NCBI GenBank assembly: GCA_003574885.1
Contig: PJFC01000008.1
Coordinates: 62,001 to 126,000 of the forward strand
Reading direction: 5' to 3'
DNA from: Geobacter sp.
GTDB taxonomy: Bacteria > Desulfobacterota > Desulfuromonadia > Geobacterales > Geobacteraceae
DNA length: 64,000 bases
In this document: positions 17,405 through 25,773 of the stretch, one piece after another
How positions within the stretch are numbered: the stretch's first letter is position 1
Layout of the letters: every line of letters starts with the position of its first letter
The notes under the pieces: generated by a model
Database searches by the model: none
Told to the model about the DNA's origin: nothing
The model's input: only the letters and a program-made list of their open reading frames with translations
Translations under genes and position numbers: made by a program

Positions 17405-19219
17405 GTGAATTTTCTGGAACGGCTGCACAACGAAATACTCGTCGGTGATGGCGCCATCGGTACCATGCTCTACGGCAAGGGTGTCGGACTGGATGCAAAC
17501 TTCGAGCACCTCAACCTGGTTCGACCGTCCCTCGTGGCGGAGCTCCATGCCGAATACCTGGCAGCCGGCGCCCAGGTCATCGAGACCAACACCTTCGGCG
17601 CCAACCACACCAAGCTGGCCCCCATCGGCCTTGAGCGAAAGATCAGGGAGATCAACCGGCGTGGAGCGGAGCTGGCCCGGCAGGCTGCTGCCGGACGGGA
17701 GGTTTTCGTTGCCGGCTCCATCGGTCCCCTGGCCCGACTGAAGGGGGAAGAAAAGGAGCTCTCACCGGCGGAAATGACCGCCATCTTCCGGGAGCAGGCG
17801 GAGGCCCTTGCCGAGGGGGGAATTGACCTCATCCAGCTTGAGACGTTTTCAGACCTCCACCAGCTCCTCTGCGCCGTGGCGGCAGCAAAGGCCATCGGGC
17901 TCCCCGTGGTGGCGAGCATGGCCTTCCTGGAAGGGGGAAGGACCGGCAACGGCACCGACGCTGAAACGGCCGCACGGCAGCTGACCGCGGCCGGTGTCGA
18001 CCTGATCGGCGCAAACTGCGGAGCCGGCCCCCTGGAAATCCTTGCTACGCTGCGCCGCATGGAAGCAGCTACCAACCTCCCCCTGGCCGCCTTTGCCAAC
18101 AGCGGCTTCCCCGAATACGTGGAAGGCCGCTATATCTACCGCACCACCCCCGACTATTTCGCCGACCGGGCGAAGGAAATGGTGGAGGCAGGGGCTTGCC
18201 TTATTGGCGGCTGCTGCGGTACCACTCCGGACCATATCAGGCTTCTGGCCGAGCGGCTTTCGGGGATGCGGCCCGTTGCCCGGATGGTTGCCGTCGCTAC
18301 CGACGTTGTTGAAAGCAAACTCGAACTATCTGGACGAACTGAAGGTTTTCTTGCCCGCTGGGGTAAAGAGCCGGTCGTCACTGTTGAACTCGACCCTCCC
18401 CGGGGGCTGGACTGCGGCAAGGTACTGGCCGGAAGCAACGCCCTGAAGGCAGCCGGGGCGGACGCCATCAACCTGGCGGAGAACCCCCTGGCCCGGGTGC
18501 GCATGGGAAACATCGCACTGGCGAGCCTCATCCAGCGTGAGGTAGGAATCGAGGTGATCGTCCATATCACCTGCCGCGACCGGAACCTCCTCGGACTCCA
18601 GTCGGACCTCATGGGGGCGAGCCTCCTCGGCATCCGTTCGATCCTGGCGGTAACCGGCGACCCGGCAAGGCTCGGCGAACATGCCGGTGCCACGTCGGTC
18701 TTCGACCTCAACTCCTTCACCCTCATCAAACTTCTGGCCGACCTGAACGCCGGGGTAAACGGCATGGGAAACCCCATCGGCGAAGGGACCGGATTCACCA
18801 TCGGCTGCGCCTTCAATCCCAATTCTCCAAAGATGGAGGTTCAGGCGGCGCGGCTGGCAAAAAAAGTGCAGAATGGTGCCGTCTTTGCCCAGACCCAGCC
18901 GCTCTATGATGTTGACCGGCTGGACGAGATGCTGGAACGGACCGCCCCCCTCGGTATCCCGGTCCTTCCCGGGATCCTGCCGCTGGTGAGCGAACGGAAC
19001 TGTGAATATCTCCACAACGAGGTGCCGGGGATCGTTATCCCCGATGCCATCAGGCAGCGGATGCGGGGTAAGGAAAAAGATGCCGGCGTAAGGGAAGGAC
19101 TCGCCATTGCAAAGGAATTCGTAGAAGCTGTGCGCGGACGGGTGGGAGGGTTCTACCTCATCCCCCCCTTCGGCAAATACGAGATCGCAGTAGAGCTGGT
19201 CAAATTCATCAAGGGGTAA
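17405..19219 (+). CDS. Bifunctional homocysteine S-methyltransferase / methylenetetrahydrofolate reductase
   Basis: This 604-aa fusion has an N-terminal zinc-dependent homocysteine methyltransferase domain (residues 1-290). Its start VGDGAIGTMLYGKG, the zinc cysteine in GANCGAGP (near 202) and the paired cysteines of GGCCGTTPDHI (near 270) are all intact. A MetF-like domain follows (about 310-600, EPVVTVELDPPRG and LAVTGDPARLG). Fusions of this kind make methyl-THF and methylate homocysteine to methionine, or run in the reverse carbon direction. It lacks the cobalamin-binding part of full MetH. The start is GTG with GGAG upstream. The 180-bp structured element lies just upstream. Confidence 0.92.
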   Translation: MNFLERLHNEILVGDGAIGTMLYGKGVGLDANFEHLNLVRPSLVAELHAEYLAAGAQVIETNTFGANHTKLAPIGLERKIREINRRGAELARQAAAGREVFVAGSIGPLARLKGEEKELSPAEMTAIFREQAEALAEGGIDLIQLETFSDLHQLLCAVAAAKAIGLPVVASMAFLEGGRTGNGTDAETAARQLTAAGVDLIGANCGAGPLEILATLRRMEAATNLPLAAFANSGFPEYVEGRYIYRTTPDYFADRAKEMVEAGACLIGGCCGTTPDHIRLLAERLSGMRPVARMVAVATDVVESKLELSGRTEGFLARWGKEPVVTVELDPPRGLDCGKVLAGSNALKAAGADAINLAENPLARVRMGNIALASLIQREVGIEVIVHITCRDRNLLGLQSDLMGASLLGIRSILAVTGDPARLGEHAGATSVFDLNSFTLIKLLADLNAGVNGMGNPIGEGTGFTIGCAFNPNSPKMEVQAARLAKKVQNGAVFAQTQPLYDVDRLDEMLERTAPLGIPVLPGILPLVSERNCEYLHNEVPGIVIPDAIRQRMRGKEKDAGVREGLAIAKEFVEAVRGRVGGFYLIPPFGKYEIAVELVKFIKG

Positions 19220-19240
19220 CACCCCGAAAGGTCGGAAACC

Positions 19241-19636
19241 ATGTGGAGAACCATCATTGCGCTCATCTGTCTCACGACGATTCTCGCCGGTTGCGAATCA
19301 CTTTATCCGTACCGGGAACAGTTCGACAAAAGCTCCCGCGACTACAACAAGATGGTTCGCTGGGCGGAACTGAATCAGGCCGCCGTAAGCTATGCGGACA
19401 AATCCATCCGACCCGAGTACGAAAAGAATCTCGTCGCAGCCAAGGGAGTGAAAGTTGCCGACTTCCGGGTGAAAAGCGTGGACTACGATGAGGAAAAGAA
19501 AACGGCGGAGGTGCTGGTGGAATTCGATTACTACGGTCCGGGACTGGTCCTCAAGACGGTGGAAGACAGGCAGAAGTGGCACTACGTTGAAAAGGATGGC
19601 TGGAGACTCACGAGCATGCCCCCCGCGTTCCAGTGA
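19241..19636 (+). CDS. Small lipoprotein of unknown function
   Basis: This 131-aa protein has a lipoprotein signal with lipobox LAGC (residues 15-18), so it is probably anchored in the outer or inner membrane. The mature part is a short alpha-helical then beta-rich domain (DFRVKSVDYDEEKKTAEVLVEFDYYGPG). It ends KWHYVEKDGWRL, in the style of small NTF2-like envelope proteins. I cannot name a family with confidence. It follows the methyltransferase-reductase fusion by 21 nt. A palindromic repeat follows. Confidence 0.65.
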   Translation: MWRTIIALICLTTILAGCESLYPYREQFDKSSRDYNKMVRWAELNQAAVSYADKSIRPEYEKNLVAAKGVKVADFRVKSVDYDEEKKTAEVLVEFDYYGPGLVLKTVEDRQKWHYVEKDGWRLTSMPPAFQ

Positions 19637-19652
19637 GACATCCCTGAAAATC

Positions 19653-19768
19653 TTTGACGCAAAGGCGCGGAGATGCAAAGAACTACAAAATCTCTATTTA
19701 GCTGGCGCTCTTCGTAAACGATGTCGGGCTGTCGGTTTCCCTTGCTCCTTGGCGTCTTTGCGTCAAAG
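19653..19768. repeat. Palindromic intergenic repeat (GACGCAAAGGCGC type)
   Basis: TTTGACGCAAAGGCGCGG (19653-19670) is mirrored by GGCGTCTTTGCGTCAAA (19751-19767). The result is an imperfect hairpin of about 115 nt between the convergent lipoprotein and nikR genes. It belongs to the same style of wordy AG-rich/CT-rich repeats seen at other gaps, but to a different subfamily. Confidence 0.65.
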
Positions 19769-19793
19769 TAATATTCCCGCTTAGTCTGCCTTC

Positions 19794-20213
19794 TTAATGC
19801 AGCTCCTCACCCGTGGTGGTCATCACCAGTTTGCCGTGCTTGACCCCCTTCACGCCGATGAGTTCATCGGCGATTTTTTTTACGTCCCGGGCCTTCCCCC
19901 TCACCACGAGAACCTCCAGGCAGTTGTGGGCATCAAGATGAACGTGGAGCGCCGAGATGACCTGGTCGTGATGTGCGTGCTGCTGTTCCGTCAGCTTGTC
20001 GGAAAGGTCGCGGACATGGTGGTTGTAAACCAGGGTCACGGTGCCGACGGTCTCCGCATCCCCCCCCTCCCACTTTTCTTCAACCAGGGCGCCACGTATC
20101 AGGTCGCGAATCGCCTCGGAGCGGTTCAGGTACCCCTTGTCCTCTATGAGCCGGTCAAAACTCTCCAGAAGCTTGTCGTCGATGGATATGCCGAAACGTA
20201 TGGTTTCTCCCAT
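19794..20213 (-). CDS. nikR: NikR-type nickel-responsive ribbon-helix-helix regulator
   Basis: This 139-aa protein has an N-terminal ribbon-helix-helix DNA-binding part ([21 protein letters not shown], then [15 protein letters not shown]). A C-terminal ACT-like metal-sensing domain follows. The nickel ligand pattern is visible: H in [19 protein letters not shown] supplies the H-x13-H-x10-C-x5-C type set. NikR represses nickel uptake genes when nickel is plentiful. Here it is the last gene of a unit with a Zn-type ABC transporter, 24 nt behind znuB. It may therefore control that transporter or a nickel importer elsewhere. Confidence 0.92.
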   Translation of the reverse strand: MGETIRFGISIDDKLLESFDRLIEDKGYLNRSEAIRDLIRGALVEEKWEGGDAETVGTVTLVYNHHVRDLSDKLTEQQHAHHDQVISALHVHLDAHNCLEVLVVRGKARDVKKIADELIGVKGVKHGKLVMTTTGEELH

Positions 20214-20237
20214 GATCTCCCCTTCGTCAGACGGATG

Positions 20238-21062
20238 TCAGTGGGCCTGCCGTAATTTCTTGCCGGAAAACACCAGCATGAAGACGATGAAATTCACAAC
20301 CACGATGCTCGCGCCGGTGGGGAGATTGAGGATGAACGAACCGAATATCCCAACCACTACCGATCCGACGGCAAGAATGGCGGCGACCAGGATGGTGGCG
20401 CGAAAGCTCACGGCGACCTGGAGCGCCGTCACGGCTGGCAGGATCAGGAGCGCCGAGATGAGCATGATCCCGACGAGCTTCATGGCGAGCACCACCGTCA
20501 GGGCAGTCAGGAGCACGAGGACCGTATTGATGGTCTTGGTCCGGATGCCCGAACTCCGGGCAAGCTCCTCGTCAAAGGTGATGGCGACCAGGTCGTAATA
20601 AAAGAAGAACACCGCCAGCAGCACGATGGTAAAAAGAACGAGCGCCAGCACCAGATCGCCGGTGCCGATGGCGAGGATGTTGCCGAACAGGTAGCTGAAC
20701 AGGTCGATGTTAAACCCGCCCGCCACGCTCGCCAGCAGCACACCGCAGGCGATCCCCAGGGATGAAACGATGCCGATGGCAGCATCGCCGTAGATGCGGG
20801 CCTTGTCGGTCAGCTTGAGGATGCCGAAGGACGACAGGAGCACGATCGGGATGGCGGCAACCGTCACTACGGCCGGGTTGATCCGGAGGAAAAGGGCTAT
20901 GGCGACACTGCCGAAGGTGACATGGGCCAGCCCGTCACCGATGAGAGACAGCCGGCGCAGTACGAGGAACACCCCGAGCACCGCACAGAGCACCGCGATG
21001 AGCGACCCGGCAACGAGCGCCCGCTGGATGAAGCCATAGCTGAGGATTTCGGAAATAGTCAT
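20238..21062 (-). CDS. znuB: Zinc/manganese-type ABC transporter permease, ZnuB-like
   Basis: This 274-aa protein has about eight hydrophobic segments in the ABC-3 (ZnuB/MntB/TroC) layout. It begins ILSYGFIQRALVAGSLIAVLCAVLG. The family pattern RLSLIGDGLAHVTFGSVAIAL and the later FDEELARSSGIRTK loop, which contacts the ATPase, are present. It carries metal ions across the inner membrane with ZnuC and ZnuA. The gap to znuC is 11 nt. Metal choice (zinc, manganese or nickel/cobalt) cannot be read from the permease. Confidence 0.88.
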   Translation of the reverse strand: MTISEILSYGFIQRALVAGSLIAVLCAVLGVFLVLRRLSLIGDGLAHVTFGSVAIALFLRINPAVVTVAAIPIVLLSSFGILKLTDKARIYGDAAIGIVSSLGIACGVLLASVAGGFNIDLFSYLFGNILAIGTGDLVLALVLFTIVLLAVFFFYYDLVAITFDEELARSSGIRTKTINTVLVLLTALTVVLAMKLVGIMLISALLILPAVTALQVAVSFRATILVAAILAVGSVVVGIFGSFILNLPTGASIVVVNFIVFMLVFSGKKLRQAH

Positions 21063-21073
21063 GGTTTACCGCT

Positions 21074-21826
21074 TTAATGCCTGTGACAAATAATGTGCTG
21101 CGCATGCTCCCCAAAAAACCCCGTCATCTCCTCCGACTGGCAGAACTGATCGAAGGTGCCGTCGAACACCACCCGCTTGTCAATGTAAAGGAAACGGGTG
21201 GCATACTTGCCGATGCTCCAGGTATCGTGGGTAACGAGGATCACCGTGGTGTTCCGCTCCCGGTTCAGGAGTTGCAGCATTTCGTAGAAGCGCTCACGGG
21301 TCTCCGGATCAAGGGCGGTGGTCGGCTCGTCCATAATGAGGAGTTCGGGCTTGCCGACGATGGCCCGGGCCAGCAGGGCACGCTGCTGCTGCCCGCCAGA
21401 CAGTTCGCCGATCAGGCGCTTCCGGATGTCCGAAATCCCCATGATGGCAAGGGTCTCTTCCACCGCAGCGTCGTCTCCCTTGACCCGGCGTTTCGGAAAC
21501 CTCTTGCCTGCCAGGAGTCCCAACCGCACCAGTTCTTCCACGGTGGCGGGGAAATTGGGGTTGAAGAATTTCAGGCGCTGGGGGAGATAGCCGATCTTCT
21601 GCCAGTCGCCGAACTGCTCCTGAGGGATGCCGAACAGGGTTATCGTCCCGTGGGCCGGGCGGTTAAGCCCGAGAAGTGTCTTGACGAGGGTGCTCTTCCC
21701 CGAGCCGTTGGGGCCGACGATCCCGAGATAATCCCCCTGCCGGACGTGGAACGTCACCTTGTCCAGTACCTCGGCGCCGTTGTAGCTGAAGCAGAGCTCC
21801 GATGTGACAACCATATCTAGCGACAT
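21074..21826 (-). CDS. znuC: Metal ABC transporter ATP-binding protein, ZnuC-like
   Basis: This 250-aa ATPase carries Walker A GPNGSGKS (residue ~39), Q-loop YLPQRLKF, signature LSGGQQQRALLARAI, Walker B LLIMDEPTTALDP and the H-loop HDTW. It powers the ZnuB permease. The start at 21826 overlaps the end of znuA by 10 nt; a second in-frame ATG at 21814 has a poorer ribosome site. Close packing (znuA-znuC-znuB) implies one mRNA. Confidence 0.92.
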   Translation of the reverse strand: MSLDMVVTSELCFSYNGAEVLDKVTFHVRQGDYLGIVGPNGSGKSTLVKTLLGLNRPAHGTITLFGIPQEQFGDWQKIGYLPQRLKFFNPNFPATVEELVRLGLLAGKRFPKRRVKGDDAAVEETLAIMGISDIRKRLIGELSGGQQQRALLARAIVGKPELLIMDEPTTALDPETRERFYEMLQLLNRERNTTVILVTHDTWSIGKYATRFLYIDKRVVFDGTFDQFCQSEEMTGFFGEHAQHIICHRH

Positions 21827-22761
21827 TGCAGCCCCGTCCTGAGATCGGCAAGATTCTGCTCCATGAGGGAGAAATAGGTGGCTCCCCCGTGCAGCTCATC
21901 CCGGCTGAGGTTATGGATACCGTTCAGCTTCAGCAGGGTTGCGCCGGTCTCCCGGGAAATAGTCTCCGCCACCCGGGGGGAGATCAGTTCCTCGTAAAAT
22001 ATGTACTTTGTTCCGGAACGCCGGATCTGGTCGATCATCGCCGTAAGCTTCCGGGGGCGCGGCTCCGCGTCCGCCGAGATGGCATACGCGGAGACGTACT
22101 GGAGTCCGTAGCGGTCTGCCAGGTAGCCGAAGGCATAATGGCCGCCATGGAAAAACTGCCGCGTCCCGCAGTTGGCCAGACCTTCCTGGAACTTACGGTC
22201 AAGTTCCGCCAGCTTCTGATCGTAGGCAGCGGCATTCTTCCGGTAGAAACCGGCGTTGGGCGGGTCCTTCACCTCCAGGGCCGCCGCAATGTTCTCCACC
22301 ATCTTCCGGGCATTGGAGATGCTGAGCCAGACGTGCGGATCCATGCCGGCATGGTGATGTCCCCCCTCGTTCACGTCATGCTCGTCGTCATGGTCACCGG
22401 CGGGAAGAAAGGTGATGCCCCTGCTGGCATCCACCACCGTCAGTAACCGCCGGTCGATTCCCTTGAGAAGACCTGCCACCCACGGCTCCATGTACGGATT
22501 GGTATAGACGAACATTCCTGCACGGTTGATCCGGACCATGTCCTCCGGCTTGGGTTCGAAGCTGTGGGGTTCCACGCCGGGGGGAACGAGAAGGGAAACC
22601 TCTACCCGGTCCCCCCCGACAACCCGGGCAAAATCGTAGAGAGGGAAGAGGGTCGTAACGACCTGCACTTTCCCTTTCTCCGTTGCCGGCTCCTTTTGTG
22701 TACAGGCCCCGAGGGGAAGAATCAAAAATAGCATTACTACACACCAACGGAGATATTTCAT
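21817..22761 (-). CDS. znuA: Metal-binding lipoprotein of ABC transporter, ZnuA-like
   Basis: This 314-aa solute-binding protein of the cluster A-I type has a lipoprotein signal (lipobox LGAC). The expected metal histidines are present: PPGVEPHSFEPKPEDM, the His-rich loop DHDDEHDVNEGGHHHAGMDPHVWLS, and later FHGGHYAFGYLADRYGL. The His/Asp-rich loop is typical of zinc-specific members. The start at 22761 has GGGAGG upstream and overlaps the stop of the Fur-family gene by 4 nt (ATGA), so the regulator and transporter are coupled. Confidence 0.9.
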   Translation of the reverse strand: MKYLRWCVVMLFLILPLGACTQKEPATEKGKVQVVTTLFPLYDFARVVGGDRVEVSLLVPPGVEPHSFEPKPEDMVRINRAGMFVYTNPYMEPWVAGLLKGIDRRLLTVVDASRGITFLPAGDHDDEHDVNEGGHHHAGMDPHVWLSISNARKMVENIAAALEVKDPPNAGFYRKNAAAYDQKLAELDRKFQEGLANCGTRQFFHGGHYAFGYLADRYGLQYVSAYAISADAEPRPRKLTAMIDQIRRSGTKYIFYEELISPRVAETISRETGATLLKLNGIHNLSRDELHGGATYFSLMEQNLADLRTGLQCR

Positions 22762-23186
22762 GCCGAAGCCTCCCGTCCGGCCCGGAGACATGCCTGGCAG
22801 AGGCCGTTTGCCTGGACGATGTGGGAAAGCACCCTACCGCCGACCTGCTTCTCCAGTTCCTCCAGCCCGCAGCACTCCAGGTCCTCCACCGTCCGACAGG
22901 CCAGGCAGACGAAATGATGGTGATGGCTGCGGTTGGGGCAAAAATAGTAATAGAGCTGCCGGTTGGGATGGAGAACCTTGGTGATCACGCCACCGGCAGC
23001 CAGCTCCTCCAGATTGCGGTAGACGGTCGGAAGACCGATCCGGGCAAACTCCCCCTGGAGTCGCTTGTGCACTTCCTCAGGACTGACGTAGGTCGTAGCA
23101 GTGGAGAGAGCGGTGAGGGTTGCCAGTCGCCGGGGCGTGACCTTGAGATGCAGCTCTTTCAGCATGGCAGCGAAATCGTGGTGCAT
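22758..23186 (-). CDS. Fur family metal-dependent regulator (Zur-like by context)
   Basis: This protein of about 142 aa has a winged-helix N-terminus (KVTPRRLATLTALSTATTYVSPEEVHKRL) with the family's GLPTVYRNLEELAAGG. The HHHHFVCLACRTVEDLECC segment follows, carrying His and CxxC metal ligands. A C-terminal CQACLRAG gives a second CxxC. It is followed at once by znuACB, so it is most likely the Zur-type repressor of its own operon. The start could also be ATG at 23201; 23186 is preferred by family alignment. An inverted repeat AATGG-N3-CCATT lies just upstream. Confidence 0.85.
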   Translation of the reverse strand: MHHDFAAMLKELHLKVTPRRLATLTALSTATTYVSPEEVHKRLQGEFARIGLPTVYRNLEELAAGGVITKVLHPNRQLYYYFCPNRSHHHHFVCLACRTVEDLECCGLEELEKQVGGRVLSHIVQANGLCQACLRAGREASA

Positions 23187-23211
23187 GGGGCGAGGCCTCA
23201 TCCTAAATAAA

Positions 23212-23224
23212 AATGGTTTCCATT
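23212..23224 (-). promoter_or_regulatory. Candidate Fur/Zur operator
   Basis: AATGG-TTT-CCATT lies within an AT-rich stretch 26-38 nt upstream of the Fur-family start codon. It is the only clear palindrome in the short promoter region of the operon. Its 5-3-5 shape differs from textbook Zur boxes, so this call is tentative. Confidence 0.35.
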
Positions 23225-23284
23225 GAGATAATAGCGGTCCCGTGCCGGATGTCAAGGATAAAGGGGCGGAAGGGGGTAGTACCC

Positions 23285-24364
23285 TCAGGTGGTCAGAGCA
23301 GCTGCCAGGGCAGCGAGGAGCCGTACGTTCTCCTCACGGCTCCGCACCGCGACACGGAAGAAACGATCGGCAAGGCCGGTAAAGCTGGCGCAGTTTCTCA
23401 GGAGAATCCGTTCTGTGAGGAGCCTGCGACAGAGCTCTCCAGCAGCCGGTCCCTGCTCAATCTCCACGAGCAGGTAGTTGGCAGCGGACGGGTACGGTTT
23501 CAGACCGGCAATCCGGCCCAGACCGGCCATAAGCAACCCCCGCTCTCCGGAAACAGCTAAGAGGGTCCGTTCCCGATACTCTCTATCAGCCAGGGACGCA
23601 ATTCCCGCCACCTGGGCCACGCCGTTGACGCTCCAGGGACCACGCAGCGTCTGCAGGCGATTGATTACCCCGGGTGAACCGATGGCGCAGCCGAGCCGCA
23701 ATCCGGGGAGGGCATAGAATTTGGTCAGGGAGCGAAAGATCACGGCCCGATCATTCCGGCACACCAGATCCTTCGCCGATCCCTCTTCACAGAAATCCAT
23801 GAAAGCCTCGTCCAGAACCAGGAAGGTCCCTGCAGAGCGGCAGATATCCAGCAGCTCTCCCACCTCGGCACGGGAAATGAGCCGGCCGGTCGGATTGCCC
23901 GGGTTACCGAGGAAGAGGATATCGGACCCTTCTCCCAGCTGCCCCCGAAGCCTTTCCAGGTTGAGCTCAAATCCATCGACAGGGCGCAACTCATGGTAGT
24001 CTACGGACCAGCCGGCCAGCGCCAAGGCCTTGGCATACTCGGCAAAGGGGGGAGCAATGACCAGCCCCCTCTTTCCCTCAACCAGCCGGGGAGCCAGATA
24101 GATCAGCTCCGTCGAACCGTTGGCCACGCAGATGTTCTGATCGGTTACCCCATGGAGCGCCGCCAGCGAGTGCCTGAGCTCCGCCGCCTCGCTGTCCGGA
24201 TAGTGGAGCAACCGGTCAAAGGAGCCCATGACCGCCTCCCGCACGCCAGGCGCCATGCCGAGGGGATTGATGCTGGCGGAAAAGTCAAGCAGCTCCTCCG
24301 GAGCGATCCCGAGGGAACGGGCAACGGCAAAGACATTGCCGCCATGTTCGAAGTCAGTGGACAT
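23285..24364 (-). CDS. cobD: Threonine-phosphate decarboxylase (cobalamin linker)
   Basis: This 359-aa PLP enzyme of the HisC-like aminotransferase fold makes (R)-1-amino-2-propanol phosphate from L-threonine phosphate. Its product is the linker joined by CbiB. Visible motifs are the start FEHGGNVFAVARSLG and DFSASINPLG, which are typical of CobD. The FLGNPGNPTG loop, LDEAFMDF, and the Schiff-base lysine in FRSLTKFYALPGLRLG follow. The start is ATG 24364 (AGGAAG upstream); the ORF track adds 19 residues. It is the last gene of the B12 cluster in the direction of transcription. Confidence 0.92.
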   Translation of the reverse strand: MSTDFEHGGNVFAVARSLGIAPEELLDFSASINPLGMAPGVREAVMGSFDRLLHYPDSEAAELRHSLAALHGVTDQNICVANGSTELIYLAPRLVEGKRGLVIAPPFAEYAKALALAGWSVDYHELRPVDGFELNLERLRGQLGEGSDILFLGNPGNPTGRLISRAEVGELLDICRSAGTFLVLDEAFMDFCEEGSAKDLVCRNDRAVIFRSLTKFYALPGLRLGCAIGSPGVINRLQTLRGPWSVNGVAQVAGIASLADREYRERTLLAVSGERGLLMAGLGRIAGLKPYPSAANYLLVEIEQGPAAGELCRRLLTERILLRNCASFTGLADRFFRVAVRSREENVRLLAALAAALTT

Positions 24365-24442
24365 GCTTCCTGAACCTTTCACCACGAAAACGCAGAGATA
24401 TGCAGCATCAGAACGGGACACGGGTTAGAGGCGAAAACTTCT

Positions 24443-24598
24443 AATGGAACGCGGAAAAAGCGGAAAAACACGGATAAAAACGGATTTAACGGTAAAACCA
24501 GACTCAATGCTCTATCCGCCGTTATCCGGTGTTTCCGCTTCTTCCGTGTACTATTTGGTTTTGGTTTATCCGTTTTCATCCGCGAACAAATTGCCGTT
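24443..24598. repeat. Palindromic intergenic repeat, copy B
   Basis: GGAACGCGGAAAAAGCGG on the left is mirrored by CCGCTTCTTCCGTG...TTATCCG on the right, a 155-nt imperfect hairpin. It lies between cbiB and cobD and shares most of its wording with copies at 5577, 25609, 31200, 35411, 39711, 42128 and 44123. Confidence 0.7.
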
Positions 24599-24611
24599 AA
24601 CGTCCTCAAGC

Positions 24612-25568
24612 CTATGCAATCAGCCACATACCGAGCCACACTCCCGTCAGGAGAAACAGCGTACCGTACATGAGGCGCACGGCGCCTCGATAGGCGGCCT
24701 GATCGAGCGGCTTGTCCGGATCGCCGATGGTCGGTTTCGCCACCGGTTTTCCGAAGTAGAAATTCGTTCCACCGAGTTGCACCCCCAGTGCCCCGGCCGC
24801 CGCCGCCTCGGGAATGCCGCTGTTGGGTGAGCTGTGGTTGTGGCCATCGCGACGCATTATCCGCCAGGCGTTCCGGCCGGAGAGACCGACGAGTGTGGCC
24901 GCCACAACCATGAGAAGGCCAGTCAGACGAGCCGGTATCCAGTTGACCAGATCGTCAAAACGGGCTGAGGCCCGGCCGAACTGGAGGTAGCGCTCGTTCT
25001 TGTAGCCGACCATGGAGTCAAGGGTGTTGACCGCCTTATAGGCAAGCGCCAGGGGGGGACCGCCGAGCATGAGGCAGCAGAGGGGAGCGATCACCCCGTC
25101 GGAGGTGTTCTCCGCCACGGTCTCCACCACACCCCGCCAGATTTCCGGCTCATCCAGCTCCGCCGTGTCCCGGCCGACGATGAAAGAGAGGTAACGCCGT
25201 GCCCCGTCGAGGTCGCCCCGGCCGAGAGCGTCAGCTACCAGCCGTGATTCACGGTGGAGCGAACGGGCGGCGAGACAGTTCCAGGCGAGAATGACCGCCA
25301 CGACAAAACCAGCAGCGGAGTTCAGGGCAGAAGCCCCCCGCAGGACAGCCAGTGAAAGGCCAAAGGTGATGCCGACCGTCATGACGAGGAGGACAATCCC
25401 TGCCAGAAATTCGGAAGGAATCAGCCGGCGCAGGCGCGGTTCCTGGAACGTAACGAGCCAACCGATTCCCACCACCGGATGGGGAAACCAGCGCGGATCA
25501 CCGAGGAGGAGGTCGAGGAAAATGGCGGCAAGGACCACTGCCGTGGTATGGGGAAAAGGTACTATCAC
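24612..25568 (-). CDS. cbiB: Adenosylcobinamide-phosphate synthase
   Basis: This 318-aa inner-membrane protein attaches aminopropanol phosphate (from CobD) to adenosylcobyric acid. The start VLAAIFLDLLLGDPRWFPHPVVGIGWL is the CbiB signature. The conserved VETVAENTSDGVIAPL motif lies near residue 160 and NSGIPEAAAAGALGVQLGG near 250. At least four hydrophobic segments are visible. Flanking palindromic repeats separate it from cobD and from the cbiH-cbiP fusion gene. Confidence 0.93.
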   Translation of the reverse strand: MIVPFPHTTAVVLAAIFLDLLLGDPRWFPHPVVGIGWLVTFQEPRLRRLIPSEFLAGIVLLVMTVGITFGLSLAVLRGASALNSAAGFVVAVILAWNCLAARSLHRESRLVADALGRGDLDGARRYLSFIVGRDTAELDEPEIWRGVVETVAENTSDGVIAPLCCLMLGGPPLALAYKAVNTLDSMVGYKNERYLQFGRASARFDDLVNWIPARLTGLLMVVAATLVGLSGRNAWRIMRRDGHNHSSPNSGIPEAAAAGALGVQLGGTNFYFGKPVAKPTIGDPDKPLDQAAYRGAVRLMYGTLFLLTGVWLGMWLIA

Positions 25569-25608
25569 GTAGTCCTGAACTGTTCGTAACTATGGGATGG
25601 GATTAATA

Positions 25609-25745
25609 CGGAAAAAATCCCCAACCCGGAATAGTACGCGGAAGAAGCGGAATAAACCGGATACCGGCGGATAAAATCATAATCGAATTGGTGTTGCCGT
25701 TAAATCCACCTTTATCCGTAGCTTCCGCTTTTTCCGTATCCCATT
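25609..25745. repeat. Palindromic intergenic repeat, copy C
   Basis: GCGGAAGAAGCGGAATAAACC is mirrored by TTTATCCGTAGCTTCCGC, in the gap between the cbiH-cbiP fusion and cbiB. The same family as copy B, less perfect. Confidence 0.65.
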
Positions 25746-25773
25746 ACCAGGTTTTTTGTTTCTGCCTCATCGG

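Noticed and set aside
19653-19768. GEMM (c-di-GMP) riboswitch suggested by GACGCAAAGGCGC
   Set aside because: The wording is shared with the mirror arm of a palindromic repeat; the GEMM core and tetraloop receptor are absent, and it lies between convergent genes.
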